From positions 20,682 through 84,681 of the forward strand of contig BBCA01000007.1 in assembly GCA_001311805.1 (NCBI GenBank): a stretch of DNA of 64,000 nt, read 5' to 3'. A model generated the notes under the pieces. That model was given only the letters and a program-made list of their open reading frames with translations. It had not been told where the DNA came from and did not search any database. Source of the stretch: Lentibacillus juripiscarius JCM 12147 (GTDB lineage: Bacteria > Bacillota > Bacilli > Bacillales_D > Amphibacillaceae). Below are positions 51,365 through 61,306 of this stretch, one piece after another (position 1 is the first letter of the stretch; every line of letters begins with the position of its first letter). The position numbers were made by a program, and so were the translations under genes.

Positions 51365-51750
51365 GCCTGTACCCCCTTATTGATCCTCTTCCGATTCAAA
51401 TTTTTCTTCACCCGGTCCACCACGTCATCAATTGGTACTTGAATGGACCGGATGGAATGGACAAACGAATCCACCGCTTCGTCGATCAATTCTTCCCTTA
51501 CCTGACGCAAGATTGCCTCGTCTTTTGTAATCTTGCTTGGCAAATTCCGCTCAGTATAAATCAAGCCCGCTTCCTCCATTTCCTTGTAAGCCCGCTGTGC
51601 AGTGTTCGGATTTATTTTCAGCCGGTTCGCCAGCTCCCTTCTAGAGGGAATCTCTTGCCCCGGCTCCAATATGCCGGTTGCAATCTGTTCCTTAAAATGG
51701 CGGATAACCTGCACGTAGACCGGATCCCGTTTATTAAAATTCACACTCAT
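51361..51750 (-). CDS. GntR-family repressor, YtrA subfamily
   Basis: Intact, 129 residues. The winged helix-turn-helix is YVQVIRHFKEQIATGILEPG then IPSRRELANRLKINPNTAQR with AYKEMEEAGLIYTE as the wing. The short C-terminal part without an effector domain places it in the YtrA group, which controls small ABC exporter operons. It heads the operon and should repress it through the three operators upstream. Confidence 0.92.
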   Translation of the reverse strand: MSVNFNKRDPVYVQVIRHFKEQIATGILEPGQEIPSRRELANRLKINPNTAQRAYKEMEEAGLIYTERNLPSKITKDEAILRQVREELIDEAVDSFVHSIRSIQVPIDDVVDRVKKNLNRKRINKGVQA

Positions 51751-51788
51751 ATGCCCAGCTCCTATTTCCCTCAGATGTCTGTCAGCAA

Positions 51789-51810
51789 GTGTATTAAAAG
51801 GTTAATACAC
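51789..51810. promoter_or_regulatory. GntR operator 1
   Basis: A 22-base dyad, GTGTATTA-N6-TAATACAC with centre AAAGGT. 84 bases from operator 2. Confidence 0.75.
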
Positions 51811-51872
51811 TATGATCAAAAAAGCACCTGGCTCAGCCGCCAAGTCCCTCCGGCCACAGCCTTTCAAACAAT

Positions 51873-51894
51873 GTGTATTAAGTGCCTAATACAT
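51873..51894. promoter_or_regulatory. GntR operator 2
   Basis: A 22-base dyad, GTGTATTA-N6-TAATACAT. Its start is 30 bases from that of operator 3, close to three helical turns. Confidence 0.75.
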
Positions 51895-51902
51895 CTTATA
51901 TA

Positions 51903-51924
51903 CTGTATTATACGGTTAATACAC
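51903..51924. promoter_or_regulatory. GntR operator 3, over the promoter
   Basis: A 22-base dyad, CTGTATTA-N6-TAATACAC. It covers the -10 element and most of the spacer of the operon promoter. Confidence 0.8.
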
Positions 51925-51935
51925 TTAAGTGTCAA
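51907..51935 (-). promoter_or_regulatory. sigma-A promoter of the GntR-exporter operon
   Basis: On the minus strand TTGACA (51935-51930) and TATAAT (51912-51907) have a 17-base spacer. Both hexamers are perfect, so the promoter should be very strong unless repressed. Confidence 0.88.
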
Positions 51936-52047
51936 CAAGGGGGGGAAAATTTTGGCCGCTTTTAGATATAGTGCCGTTAAAAAGCATACCTATTTAGTCT
52001 GTGATAAAATAGATATAAACTTAAATGAACGGAAGGATGATTAATTC

Positions 52048-53090
52048 ATGACTGCGGATATAAAATTAACCTCTTTGTCGTCAAAAGGCGGATGCGGCTG
52101 TAAAATTGGACCGGCTGACCTGGAAAATGTACTTCGTTCGCTTCCACAGACGGTACCTAACCCTAATTTGCTTGTCGGCCTGGACACAAGTGATGATGCA
52201 GGTGTCTACAAATTAACAGATGACCTTGCCCTTGTTCAGACTGTCGACTTTTTACGCCAATTGTTGATGACCCGTATGCATTCGGACAAGTGGCTGCTGC
52301 CAATGCCATAAGCGACGTATATGCAATGGGCGGCACACCAATTACTGCATTGAACATTGTTGCATACCCAATTTCGACGCTGGCAGAAGATATTTTAGCT
52401 GATGTTCTGCGCGGTGCCGGTGATAAATTGGCCGAGGCAGGTGTTTCGCTAGTTGGCGGACATTCAATTGATGACCAAGAACCGAAATTTGGACTTGCCG
52501 TCACCGGAACTGTCCATCCCGACAATGTACTGACGAACACCGGTGCCAAACCGGGCGATAAGCTTATTCTGACAAAACCGATTGGGGTCGGAATCATGAC
52601 AACATCCCTGAAAAATGGACTGCTGTCGGACGAGGAAATAAACCGTGTGACAGGGGTAATGACAACATTGAACAAGACAGCCGCTGAAACGATGAAAAAT
52701 TACCATGTACATGCCTCGACCGATGTCACCGGGTTTGGACTGCTTGGCCATGCGTCCGAAATTGCGGCAGGCAGCAGCGTGGAAGTCCGCATTGACTCCA
52801 ATTCGGTACCCGTTCTTCCACGAGTAAAAGAACTGGCCGAAGCTGGATCTGTACCAGGTGGAACGAAAAATAACTACGACCATATTCGCGATATCGTTAC
52901 CTTCCCACAAAACACCAGCCAGCTAGACAAATGGATACTGTGTGATGCCGTTACCTCCGGGGGCCTCCTGATTTCCGTTGACACGAACGATGCCGAGGCA
53001 CTAGTGGCAGACCTGCAGGAAAAAGGCGCTGAAGCGAGCATTATAGGCGCTGTTGCTGATGGCAATAATGGACATATCACGGTTGAATAA
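52048..53090 (+). CDS. selD: selenide, water dikinase
   Basis: Makes selenophosphate from selenide and ATP. About 347 residues. The catalytic site near residue 17 is GGCGCKIGP, with Cys in the position that is Sec in some homologues. Then LLVGLDTSDDAGVY, ANAISDVYAMGGTPITALN, GGHSIDDQEPKFGLAVTG, DVTGFGLLGHASEIA and CDAVTSGGLLISV. One T is missing near 52252. AAGGATGA lies before the ATG. The only partner gene is mnmH, 18 bases on. Confidence 0.95.
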
Positions 53091-53108
53091 CCAGGGAGTG
53101 ATGCATCG

Positions 53109-54168
53109 ATGTTTCAAGATATCACGCTTGATGATTTTTTGAAAAGCAAAAGAAAGGGGAACTAACAGCTATTGACGTTCGCTCACCTAAAGAATTCAAG
53201 GAAGCAACCATTCCTGGCAGCGTCAATATCCCAGTGTTTACCGATGACGAGCGCGCAGAAGTCGGCACCCTTTACAAACAAGTAGGAAAAAGAAGCCGCC
53301 AAACAGCGGGGACTGGAAATTATGTCCGCAAAAACTGCCTGATTTCATCGCAAAATTCCAGCAGATTGACACACCGAAAGCTGTCTTCTGCTGGCGCGGC
53401 GGCATGCGCAGCCGGACTGCCGCAACCGTCGCTGACCTGATGGGGGTAGACGTCCATCGACTCCAGGGCGGTATCCGCTCCTATCGCCGGTGGGTTGTGA
53501 GCGAACTGGAAAAGGCTTCATTTTCACCTAATATCGTTGTTTTAAACGGTAACACCGGGACAGGCAAAACGAAAATCCTGCACCAGCTGTCAGAGAAAGG
53601 TTATCCTATCATCGACCTTGAAGGCATGGCCAGTCATAGAGGGTCGATTTTCGGCCATATCGGACTGGAACCAAGCAACCAGAAAAAATTTGACGCACAG
53701 CTTGTCCATGCCATGTACCAGTATCAGGATGCGCCATTTGTTTTAATGGAAGGGGAAAGCAGGCGAATCGGCAAAGTAAGCATCCCGGACTTTCTTTACG
53801 ATAAGAAGGAACAAAGTACACAACTATTCATACACTTGCCTAAGGAAGAGCGTATCCAGAACATTTTAGACGACTACAAACCATGGATCCAGCCTGATGC
53901 CTTTCTTGAGGCATATCGGCGCATCCGGAAACGCATCCATACCCCGATTGCCAAACAAATCGATGATAGCTTGAATGCAGGAAGTTATAAACAGACTGTC
54001 CAGCTGCTGCTTGATTATTATTATGACCCAAGGTATGAGCATACGGCCGAACAATACCCAAAAGAAAAGACAGCCGTTATTCATGCTTCCAGTACAGAAG
54101 ATGCAGCGTCGCAAGTGGAAAAGCTGCTTACCGGCAAGTATAAACAGCAATCGAGCGCGCTTCTTTAA
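53109..54168 (+). CDS. mnmH: tRNA 2-selenouridine synthase
   Basis: Replaces sulfur with selenium in 2-thiouridine at the wobble position of tRNAs for Lys, Glu and Gln. About 354 residues. A rhodanese domain (AIDVRSPKEFKEATIPGSVN) has the catalytic cysteine in FCWRGGMRSRT; a P-loop domain follows with NGNTGTGKTKIL and IIDLEGMASHRGS. One-base losses near 53145 and 53300 split the gene. AGGGAG lies before the ATG. Forms an operon with selD, which explains why selenophosphate is made. Confidence 0.94.
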
Positions 54169-54269
54169 CCTTTACCAATTTGTCATATGCCGTTCACCTC
54201 CAGTTCATAAACTTGCCCTATACTTGTATTATACGCTACGATGTCAGCGGAACTTTACGAAAGGGGATT

Positions 54270-54667
54270 ATGGAATTGGGACATTATAGTAAAATCTTGC
54301 TGCGATTCTCGGCTATATTTGCGTTATTGGTGCTTTTCTCGGATCGCACATGGCCGGTGCGGGCAGCCTTGCATTCAAAACAGTGCACGCGCATATTCTG
54401 GTTGTCGGCTGGCTGACACTGTTTGCATGGGCAGTCTACTACAAAATTTTTACCCCAGCCAAAACAATGGTTGCCACCTTTCATGTCTGGTCGGCGATTA
54501 TTGGAGCAATCGGTCTGACCGTCGGTATGTGGCTCTATTACTTGCGGCCATTTGACCTGGCTGATGGGTTCGTGACCGTCTTCTTTATTGTCGGAGGCTC
54601 CATCTTGCTCCTCAGCTTTGTGTTCTTTGCCATACTGACGTTCATGCGGACAGAGGATGGGAAATAG
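54270..54667 (+). CDS. small four-helix membrane protein, haem-copper-oxidase-like
   Basis: About 132 residues with four membrane helices. KTVHAHILVVGWLTLFAWAV resembles the start of cbb3-oxidase or NO-reductase subunit I, where a histidine pair binds haem (HAH). The other expected ligands are missing because the protein is too short, so it is not a complete oxidase. One base is lost near 54330; the corrected N-terminus is MELGHYSKILLRFSAIFALI. AAAGGGG lies near the ATG. Role unknown. Confidence 0.65.
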
Positions 54668-54738
54668 AAACTGGCGCAATCTGAAACAGTACACCATGCC
54701 CAAATTTGGTGTGCTGTTTTTGTATAACAGGCCTTTAC

Positions 54739-54900
54739 CGGTTGATATTTCCTCATTTCGGTTGATTCTTGCCACATTCCGGTTGATTCTTCCCGCATTT
54801 CGGTTGATTCTTGCCACATTCCGGTTGATTCTTCCTGCATTCTGGTTGAATCTTGCTACATTCCGGTTGATTCTTCCCTATTCTGGTTGATTCCTTGCAT
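54739..54900. repeat. 21-bp tandem repeat, eight units
   Basis: Eight units of CGGTTGATTCTTCCCGCATTT type, alternating with CGGTTGATTCTTGCCACATTC. Period 21 (two units of 20). Since 21 is a multiple of three, open frames run through on both strands, but their products are only the repeat (INRNVAR... or similar), so I do not call genes. Confidence 0.92.
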
Positions 54901-54994
54901 ATGTAATAGGTGTAGAGGATATCATTATTCACAGACTTGAATCAGCCATCGTTTCACATCCGCAAACCCAGACTGGACAGATGATTATGATTGG

Positions 54995-55195
54995 GCTGAA
55001 CGAATGCTCCCCTACAATCCATATCGCACGCGAGCATTAGTGGTCTTCTTTTTTTAAGCAACGGGAAAAGCAAGCTAACGAGCTTCCACAGGATGTGGTG
55101 ACTTCGACGTTCGACACAGGACGTGCCGGTATTTAGTCGAAGGTCCCCTACCGAAGTGTCATTTTCACCGGACTTTTTGAACAACCTCTTTAATA
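54995..55195 (-). repeat. dispersed intergenic repeat, copy 2
   Basis: On the minus strand it begins GAGGTTGTTCAAAAAGTCCG and continues TGAAAATGACACTTCG, then shares GTTAGCTTGCTTTTCCCGTT and GCGTGCGATATGGATTGTAG with copy 1 at 12081-12338. A segment of about 70 bases (around 55080-55140) is inserted relative to copy 1, and the right end of copy 1 is missing. No gene is supportable in 54901-55229. Confidence 0.7.
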
Positions 55196-55229
55196 AAATG
55201 ATTTTTGTCCCAACCACTTCTCTTTCCTA

Positions 55230-56302
55230 TCAAGCATAGAACAACAACACAATCAGCGGTCCAAAAATGGAACAAGCAATGGCACTTAGCGTCATCGCAA
55301 CCGAACTCACCGAAGTTGTATAGTCACCATATTCAACAGCCTTTGACGTTCCAATGACATGGGACGCACTTCCGAAAGCCATCCCTTTTGCTAAAGAATC
55401 ATCTACCCTGAACAAACGAAGAATAGAAGGCCCGACGACTACGCCAGTAAATCCTGCCGTCATAACAAACAGGACAGCAAGTGACGGCAGACCGCCCAGT
55501 CCATCAGCGATTTGCATGGCAACAGGGGTTGTTACCGATTTAGGCAAAAGTGAAAAAAGCAGTTCTTCCCTGAAACCGAGCAGCTCCGCCAATAAAAGGC
55601 CGCTGGAAATGCCTGTCAGGGATCCGACAAACACCCCACCCAAAATCGGAAATAGATTTTTAACCAAGAGATACCGCTGATTGTATAAAGGATATGCAAG
55701 CGCCACGATAGCTGGACCAAGGAGAGCATCAATCCACTGTCCGCCAATCATATACGTGTCATATGGAACTCCCACTAGCAAAAGCAGGAGTACAACGGCA
55801 AATGTCGATGTTAAGGCAGGAATAAGGAACGGCAGATTAAATCGGTGATATACCCGAGTCATGAATCGATAAATGAAAACGGTTAGGCTTACGAAGACGA
55901 TTCCGATAAGTGCTTTTGACAATCCGCTTTCTCCTTTCGCTTTCCCCTGTCCCTTGCCAAAAAAACGACTCGTGTGTCCAGCAAAAATCATGACAAGCAG
56001 AGTACTGATGATGGTAATGACAAAAAGCCAAACAGTCCGGCCGGCGAAAAGGTTAAAATAATTCATCACACCAGCAGTGGCGGGAACAAATAACAGTGGC
56101 AAATAGTCCAATAAAAAGACGGAGCCCGTTTCAACCCACTGAGTAGGACATATTTTCAACAGCAGTGCAGCAAATAGAAGCAATAATCCAACTATACTTC
56201 CCGGAATAGGCAAATGCAGAAGACTCTGCAACAGACTGCCGGCAAAATAAAAATGTATAAGAACGCAACTTGTATCACAATTGTTAAGATTTTCATTTGC
56301 AT
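55230..56302 (-). CDS. LrgA-LrgB fusion or adjacent lrgA and lrgB
   Basis: The first third is LrgA/CidA-like: LPIPGSIVGLLLLFAALLL, LLFVPATAGVMNYFNLF. The rest is LrgB-like: FLIPALTSTFAVVLLLLLVG, YNQRYLLVKNLFPILGGVFVGS, PKSVTTPVAMQIADGLGG, GTSKAVEYGDYTTSVSSVAM. In most bacteria these are two genes; related pairs export pyruvate or glycolate, or modulate autolysis. The ATG at 56302 follows GGGGAATT; one T is missing near 56253. The join (GHTSRFFGKGQGKAKGE) contains a seven-T run and, in the same frame, AAAGGAG eight bases before TTG at 55922, a good LrgB start. So the fusion may come from one indel. Confidence 0.82.
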
Positions 56303-56418
56303 GGTAATTCCCCGGAGTAAAATGCTGAGGAACACCGCCCTCCTTTATTACGCGATGGGAAGGGGGACAGGTCCCTTGTCCCGACTTTTCCAGGATGATG
56401 GCCTATCCCAGTCCCTCG

Positions 56419-57364
56419 TTATTGCTCCAATTTATTAAAATAATCAATAATCCCGAGTGCGCTTACCTGCATATCCAAATTAATCAGTACATAGACATCA
56501 TGGCTTTCAGGTACACCAAGAAACGACAGCTGTTCCTTCACTCGATCCAGCAGCCTGGCAGCCAGCACATCAGAGCCTTTCCCTTCTGAAATGGTGTTCT
56601 CTCCAATCTCCACAAAATATCCAGCCATTCGGAAACCTGAACAAGTGCTTCATTCACCATTTCTGTCATGCCAAAATGCCCGAAATAAATCCGGTCCACG
56701 CCTAATTTCCGGATTCGATTAATGGATGTCTTCATAGCATCCGGGTCAAAATGATTCGGTGAAGTGGAAGGCACAAAGAAGTTAATGCCCTCACGAATCA
56801 GCTGCTGGTAGCGGATTCCCACCGTATCACCGGTAAATAAACCATTGCTCACCGGGTCGTAAATACTGAAGTGATGCTTGGCATGGCCTGGTGTATCTAA
56901 AAATTCAAGTGTACAGTTCTCCCCAATTGACAGGGTTTTGCCATCCTCTTTTACAAGCAATCGTTCTTCCGGCACCGGAACAATTGGGTCGAATAAATCG
57001 CTGAAACTGTCGCCATATACAGCCCTCGCACCTGCAGCCAGTTTTTTCGGATTCACCAAGTGCCTTGCTCCCCTCGGGTGAACCACTACTGTTGCATTTG
57101 GACATTCTTTCAATAGCAACCCGGCGCCACCGGCATGATCAAGATGCACATGGGTAACAATAATATATTTCACCTGTTCCAACGTGAAACCCAGGTCATC
57201 CAGCCCTTTTTAATATGACTAACCGACGGACTCGGCCCTGTTTCTATCAATGTCAAGTCGTCCTCATCAATCACATATGTCCCCGTCCGCTCCGACGCGC
57301 CCAAATCAAAACCATCGATTAAATGGATGCGCTCATCAAGCTGTACCGGTTCTTTATTTTCCAT
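56419..57364 (-). CDS. MBL-fold metallo-hydrolase
   Basis: About 315 residues. The zinc motif THVHLDHAGGAG lies near residue 75, then FLDTPGHAKHHFS and LFTGDTVGIRY, and IYFGHFG with the last ligand. This arrangement resembles ribonuclease-Z-like or glyoxalase-II-like enzymes of unknown substrate. N-terminus KEPVQLDERIHLIDGFDLGA. Two breaks near 57195 and 56628; the corrected end is VSALGIIDYFNKLEQ. A hairpin (GGGACAGG...CCTTGTCCC) at about 56357-56381 lies past the stop. Confidence 0.87.
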
Positions 57365-57424
57365 TTGGTCACCCTCCCCCTTTGCTATCTTTCAGTGACA
57401 GTGTGAAAACCGCCGATAAACCTT

Positions 57425-58718
57425 TTAAAAGTCATTTTCGGTTAAAAATGCCATAATTCCTTCCATCAAGCCATCCGCCAAAGGCAATTCCGGGTTACCG
57501 TATGTCTCTCTGTTTCCCTGCTCATCTTCCGGTGCCTCTTTAAGCACGTGGTTCATTTTTTCAAGGATGAGCATTTCCGCATTCGGGCGAGATTCCTGAA
57601 GCAACTCTGCCTCACTGACCGGAACCTGTAAATCGCGGCCGCCACCAACCAGCAGTACCGGTATATCCAGTTCGGCTATTTCCTTCCTTGGGTCATAGTC
57701 CATCCACGAAGCCATAAAGGCCTGCACGGACGGCCGGAACAGCCCCTGCAATTCCTTGTTTATTTGCTGGACCTTTTCGCCCTGTTTAAGCTTCTCTAAA
57801 ATGTCTTTCGCATTCTTAAGCGAATCGTCTGATAACTGTGCTTTCAATTGTTCGTACAACACATTATCAATCGAGCGGCCGGCACCTGCAAGCGAAATGA
57901 ATGCATCGGCATTTCCATTCTGCGCAGCCAGCATTCCGACTAGCGAGCTTGGCTGTGACCGATAATACCGACTTTGCTAAAAGAGTCATCTTCTGAGAGT
58001 AGTTCGGTCCATGCTGCTGCATCATCAACAAATTGGTCAAACCGCAGTTCCTTTTCCGGAATTGCTGCCTCCAAGTTTTTCCCAACACCGCGTTTATCAT
58101 AGCGCAAACTGGCGATACCGCTCTTAGCCAAGTCTTCCGCCAGCATTTTCAGGCTATTATTTTTGCCTTGAATGCCGCCAGAATTGCCATTACGGTCAGT
58201 CGGCCCCGATCCTGGGATAATGAGCATTACCGGAAATGGACCGTCACCCTCTGGCGTTTCCAGCTCACCGTAGAGTGATCCTTCATTCGTCTTGACACTT
58301 AAAAAGTTTCCGTCACCCTCTTGAACAAGGTCGCCTTTGGTTAGCTGAAATGGAAAGGACTGACCGCTCTGACTGAAATCCCCTTTAATGGTACCGTCCG
58401 ACCATTTACCGTCGAACGCTAGCTGCTGTCCCTGGACTTCCATAAAAAAGACACATCCTGCCCATTCACCGTGACAGAGGAAAACGGATAATCACTGATA
58501 CCCTGTACCGGAATGCTGATTGTTCCAGCCCACTCTTCCTTCTTTTGAAATTGTACAATAATATCGAGTGACTGACCGGGTACATCAATAGATCCCGTCC
58601 ACTTTCCGGAAACATCGGCAGTCTCTTTATCGTTGTCTCCGGCATCATCACTGCATGCTGTAAAAAGCCACAAAATCACCACTGTCAGCAAAAAACAAAC
58701 CGTTTTCTTCACAAGCAT
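57425..58718 (-). CDS. secreted alpha/beta-hydrolase lipoprotein
   Basis: About 432 residues. Lipoprotein signal (VCFLLTVVILWLFTACSDD), an N-terminal beta-rich domain (GKWTGSIDVPGQSLDIIVQF and, similar, LAFDGKWSDGTIKGDFSQSG), then an alpha/beta-hydrolase: VMLIIPGSGPTDRNGNSGG (oxyanion loop), YDKRGVGKN, the nucleophile in IIGHSQA, and the late Asp and His (VLLVGGGRDLQVPV, MNHVLKEA). Such enzymes are esterases of unknown substrate. Breaks near 58445 and 57945. Confidence 0.86.
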
Positions 58719-58804
58719 CCCTCGCTTCCACTACTGTTCCTAATCATACGGACAGCAAGTGGGAAATGTTTCATATTAAAAGCCAGCACTGACCACTATT
58801 CCGA

Positions 58805-60156
58805 TTAAAACAGCAGTGAAACTAGCCATGGAGCAGCATACAGTGTCATAAACTGCACACCATAATTAACACCTTTTCTATGCAAAAAGCCTGCTACAAG
58901 GCCAATCACCAGTACACCAACAATATTGAGCACGCCTGCATCCATATACGCAAGCATTACGACAAGACCGAAAAAGAGTCCAAGCATCGCCTCGTGGGGA
59001 ATGTACCGGAAAACAAATGCACAAATCGGCTGTGCAAACTTAACCGTAATGTAAAAAGTGATAATGATGGCGACTGCAGCGCCAATTACTGTAGCAATGA
59101 CAAAATCATTCATCGACAATATATGGTGCAAATTATGCTCATACGTAAAACCGGCGGCGCATTAAACAATGCATGCCCTGGACCCAATGCGGTTGGAGAC
59201 AGCGGATAACCAATAGCTATCAGCGGGACCAGTGTGCCGGAAAGATACGCCGCATTGGTAAGTCCGTCCATACTTGATATCGCCCTGGCAGCACGCTTGA
59301 CCGGATCCTTGATTCTGCTTGCAATTGTCTCCCCAAGAAATATTGTCATCCCCACTGGACTCATGAAAAATGTCAGAACCCCGAAAACCGAGCTGACAGC
59401 GCTGGAGATCGTCTCACGCTTGTCCAATATTCGAAATGGGTTCGGGAATCCTTTTTCTGGCTTGGTCTTTGCCATTTTAATTTCTTTTATACCATAACGC
59501 GGCAAGCTCCGTCTTACTTTACCATTCGTCAGTTCAAATAATTTCAGGATCACTGGCCCGATCGTGATTCCTAGAAAAAATGACGTAAAAACAGTCGTAT
59601 CTCGGGGAACAACACCAACTTCCCAATACAAATGGCGCAACCCCTGTATAATAAAAGCAAACGGTACAATCGACAATAATGCGAACCAGCGATTTTTCGC
59701 CATTAATGCCAGGAAAACAGCACCTAAGAAAAATATCTGACTGGAGTACTGTTCAATCACATCCGCAAGCGGTACTAATGCCGATGCCAAAAGCAGGCTG
59801 AGCGGAACTGAAACGATGGTGCCAATAACCGAACCTGATGCCATTTTTCGTATACTTATATCCGGTTTCCCATACTTTTCAGTACCATCGCATGGTCCAC
59901 CATTGGAGCGGACATAACACCGCCGGGGATTCCCGCGATGGCAACCGGTATGGAATCAGTCAGCTTTTGGCTATTATAGCCGCAATAAAAAAAATGTCAA
60001 AATGATAATAGGCTCTAGCCCAGAGATAACAAGCAACAATGTGACCGGAGCTAGAACAGCGGTTTCATCCGTACCAGGAGCGATACCGATGATTGTATAC
60101 AATGCTGCACCAAGCACAGCCGCTACACCCATTTGCAAAATTAATCCAATATCCAT
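58805..60156 (-). CDS. TctA-like tripartite transporter permease
   Basis: About 450 residues, 10-12 membrane helices. GIAPGTDETAVLAPVTLLLV near the N-terminus replaces the GxLPG motif of TctA; AIAGIPGGVMSAPMVDHAM, GVVPRDTTVFTSFFLGITIG and GYPLSPTALGPGHALFNAPP follow. TctA proteins take up carboxylates with a TctC binding protein; no tctC gene is present. Breaks near 59985, 59860 and 59125. Follows a small membrane protein gene by six bases. Confidence 0.8.
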
Positions 60157-60162
60157 CGTTCT

Positions 60163-60390
60163 TTATCCCTCATCTATATACTTGAATTTTCGTTTGGGCT
60201 TTACAAGGATGGCACTAACGATAAAACCTGCCACCGCACCAACCAGGCCGAAGATAAGCGGCTCTTGTCCACCAGGTGCAAGCAAGTATCCGCCAAGTGA
60301 TGTCCCACTGCAAATGATGAGGCTTATAGCCAAGTCCCTGATGCTGACAAGATCCTCCCATACTTCGATATTATTTTCAGTTTCAGGCAA
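60163..60390 (-). CDS. small membrane protein, possible TctB-like partner
   Basis: Intact, 75 residues. A short acidic N-terminus, two membrane helices (about 18-36 ISLIICSGTSLGGYLLA region and 45-62 IFGLVGAVAGFIVSAILV) and a basic tail. TTG start with AAGGGG ten bases upstream. It precedes the TctA-like permease, where a small TctB subunit often lies, but it is shorter than normal TctB (four helices) and I cannot assign it by sequence. Confidence 0.65.
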   Translation of the reverse strand: MPETENNIEVWEDLVSIRDLAISLIICSGTSLGGYLLAPGGQEPLIFGLVGAVAGFIVSAILVKPKRKFKYIDEG

Positions 60391-60580
60391 ATTTCAGCAA
60401 CCCCTTTTGTGTCAGTTTCTTTGTTGAAAAATCTTTTCTTATTTATAAATTATACCTGTTCAACATTGTTTAATGAAGAAACGTCCCTTAAAAATTTGGC
60501 AAAAACATTGCAGGAGTTGCGCACATAATCAGTCAGCCCCTGCTAAAACTAATATCGAATACTTTTAGGAGGTTATGTTG

Positions 60581-61191
60581 ATGCAAAACCAGCAGCAAAA
60601 TTTCACGAACACGACACAATTGCCACCGCAGCAGCACTATGGCGGACATGATATGTTTGATGCACATGAGGCATTGTCATCCCTGGTGAGCGGGATTAAT
60701 CAGTGTGTCATTTTCGAACAGCATATCCAAGATCCGGAACTGCTATCAATGTCCCAAAAACACCGGGCATTCTGCAGCCAACTGTACAACACTATCCTGG
60801 ATACGTTTCAAACCGGACAGGATCCGGCAGTTGATACTAAATCCTATAAAATGGATCAAAGCAATGATGTTGTATATGGTATGCAGCCTCCAGCTCAGCC
60901 AACTACACCGATGCAGTCGGCTAATGAGTTAAACGACCAAACCATTTCCGGCTTTATGATGGGCTCCATGAAATCAGCTGCATCAGCATTTACAATGTCA
61001 TCTCTGGAAATGTCCAACCCGGTGCTGCGCCGTGTTCTCGCAGACAGTGTCCCGAACCTGGTTGAAATGGCCTATGAAGTATTCCTTTATCAAAACAAAA
61101 TCAATATTATCAGGTACCACAATTGCAGCAGCAGGACATGCAGGCATTCCAGCAAAGCTATGCACCAATCCAGGGTACCATGCCACATTAA
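60581..61191 (+). CDS. CotF-like spore coat protein
   Basis: About 204 residues. Gln/Pro-rich start (QNQQQNFTNTTQLPPQQ), then a helical coat-F-type domain: DMFDAHEALSSLVSGINQCV, QHIQDPELLSMSQKHRAFC, MMGSMKSAASAFTMSSLEMS, NPVLRRVLADSVPNLVEMAY. Probable inner or intermediate coat protein. The ATG at 60581 is seven bases from AGGAGGT. One base is lost near 61097; the corrected C-terminus is QVPQLQQQDMQAFQQSYAPI and ends at 61191. Confidence 0.83.
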
Positions 61192-61203
61192 ACTTGAAGC
61201 AGA

Positions 61204-61237
61204 AATGGAACCAGCTCTTTGCTGGTTCCATTTTTTT
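61204..61237 (+). terminator. terminator of the CotF-like gene
   Basis: AATGGAACCAG pairs with CTGGTTCCATT, followed by a run of seven T. Confidence 0.9.
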
Positions 61238-61265
61238 GCTGTCAGAAAAAAGCAGCACTATTAAA

Positions 61266-61294
61266 TAAGCCTGTTTGCACTCGGGCAAACAGGC
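61266..61294 (-). terminator. terminator of the aconitase operon
   Basis: AGCCTGTTTG and CAAACAGGCT form a ten-base stem just past the stop of the small zinc-finger gene. The minus-strand tail is TTATTTAAT. Confidence 0.75.
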
Positions 61295-61306
61295 TGACTT
61301 CCCTTT

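Noticed and set aside
54284..54840. Long frames on the minus strand over the repeat array (INRN and EESTGMWQ repeats)
   Set aside because: A 21-base period keeps all frames open. No start site context, and they also overlap the membrane protein gene on the other strand.
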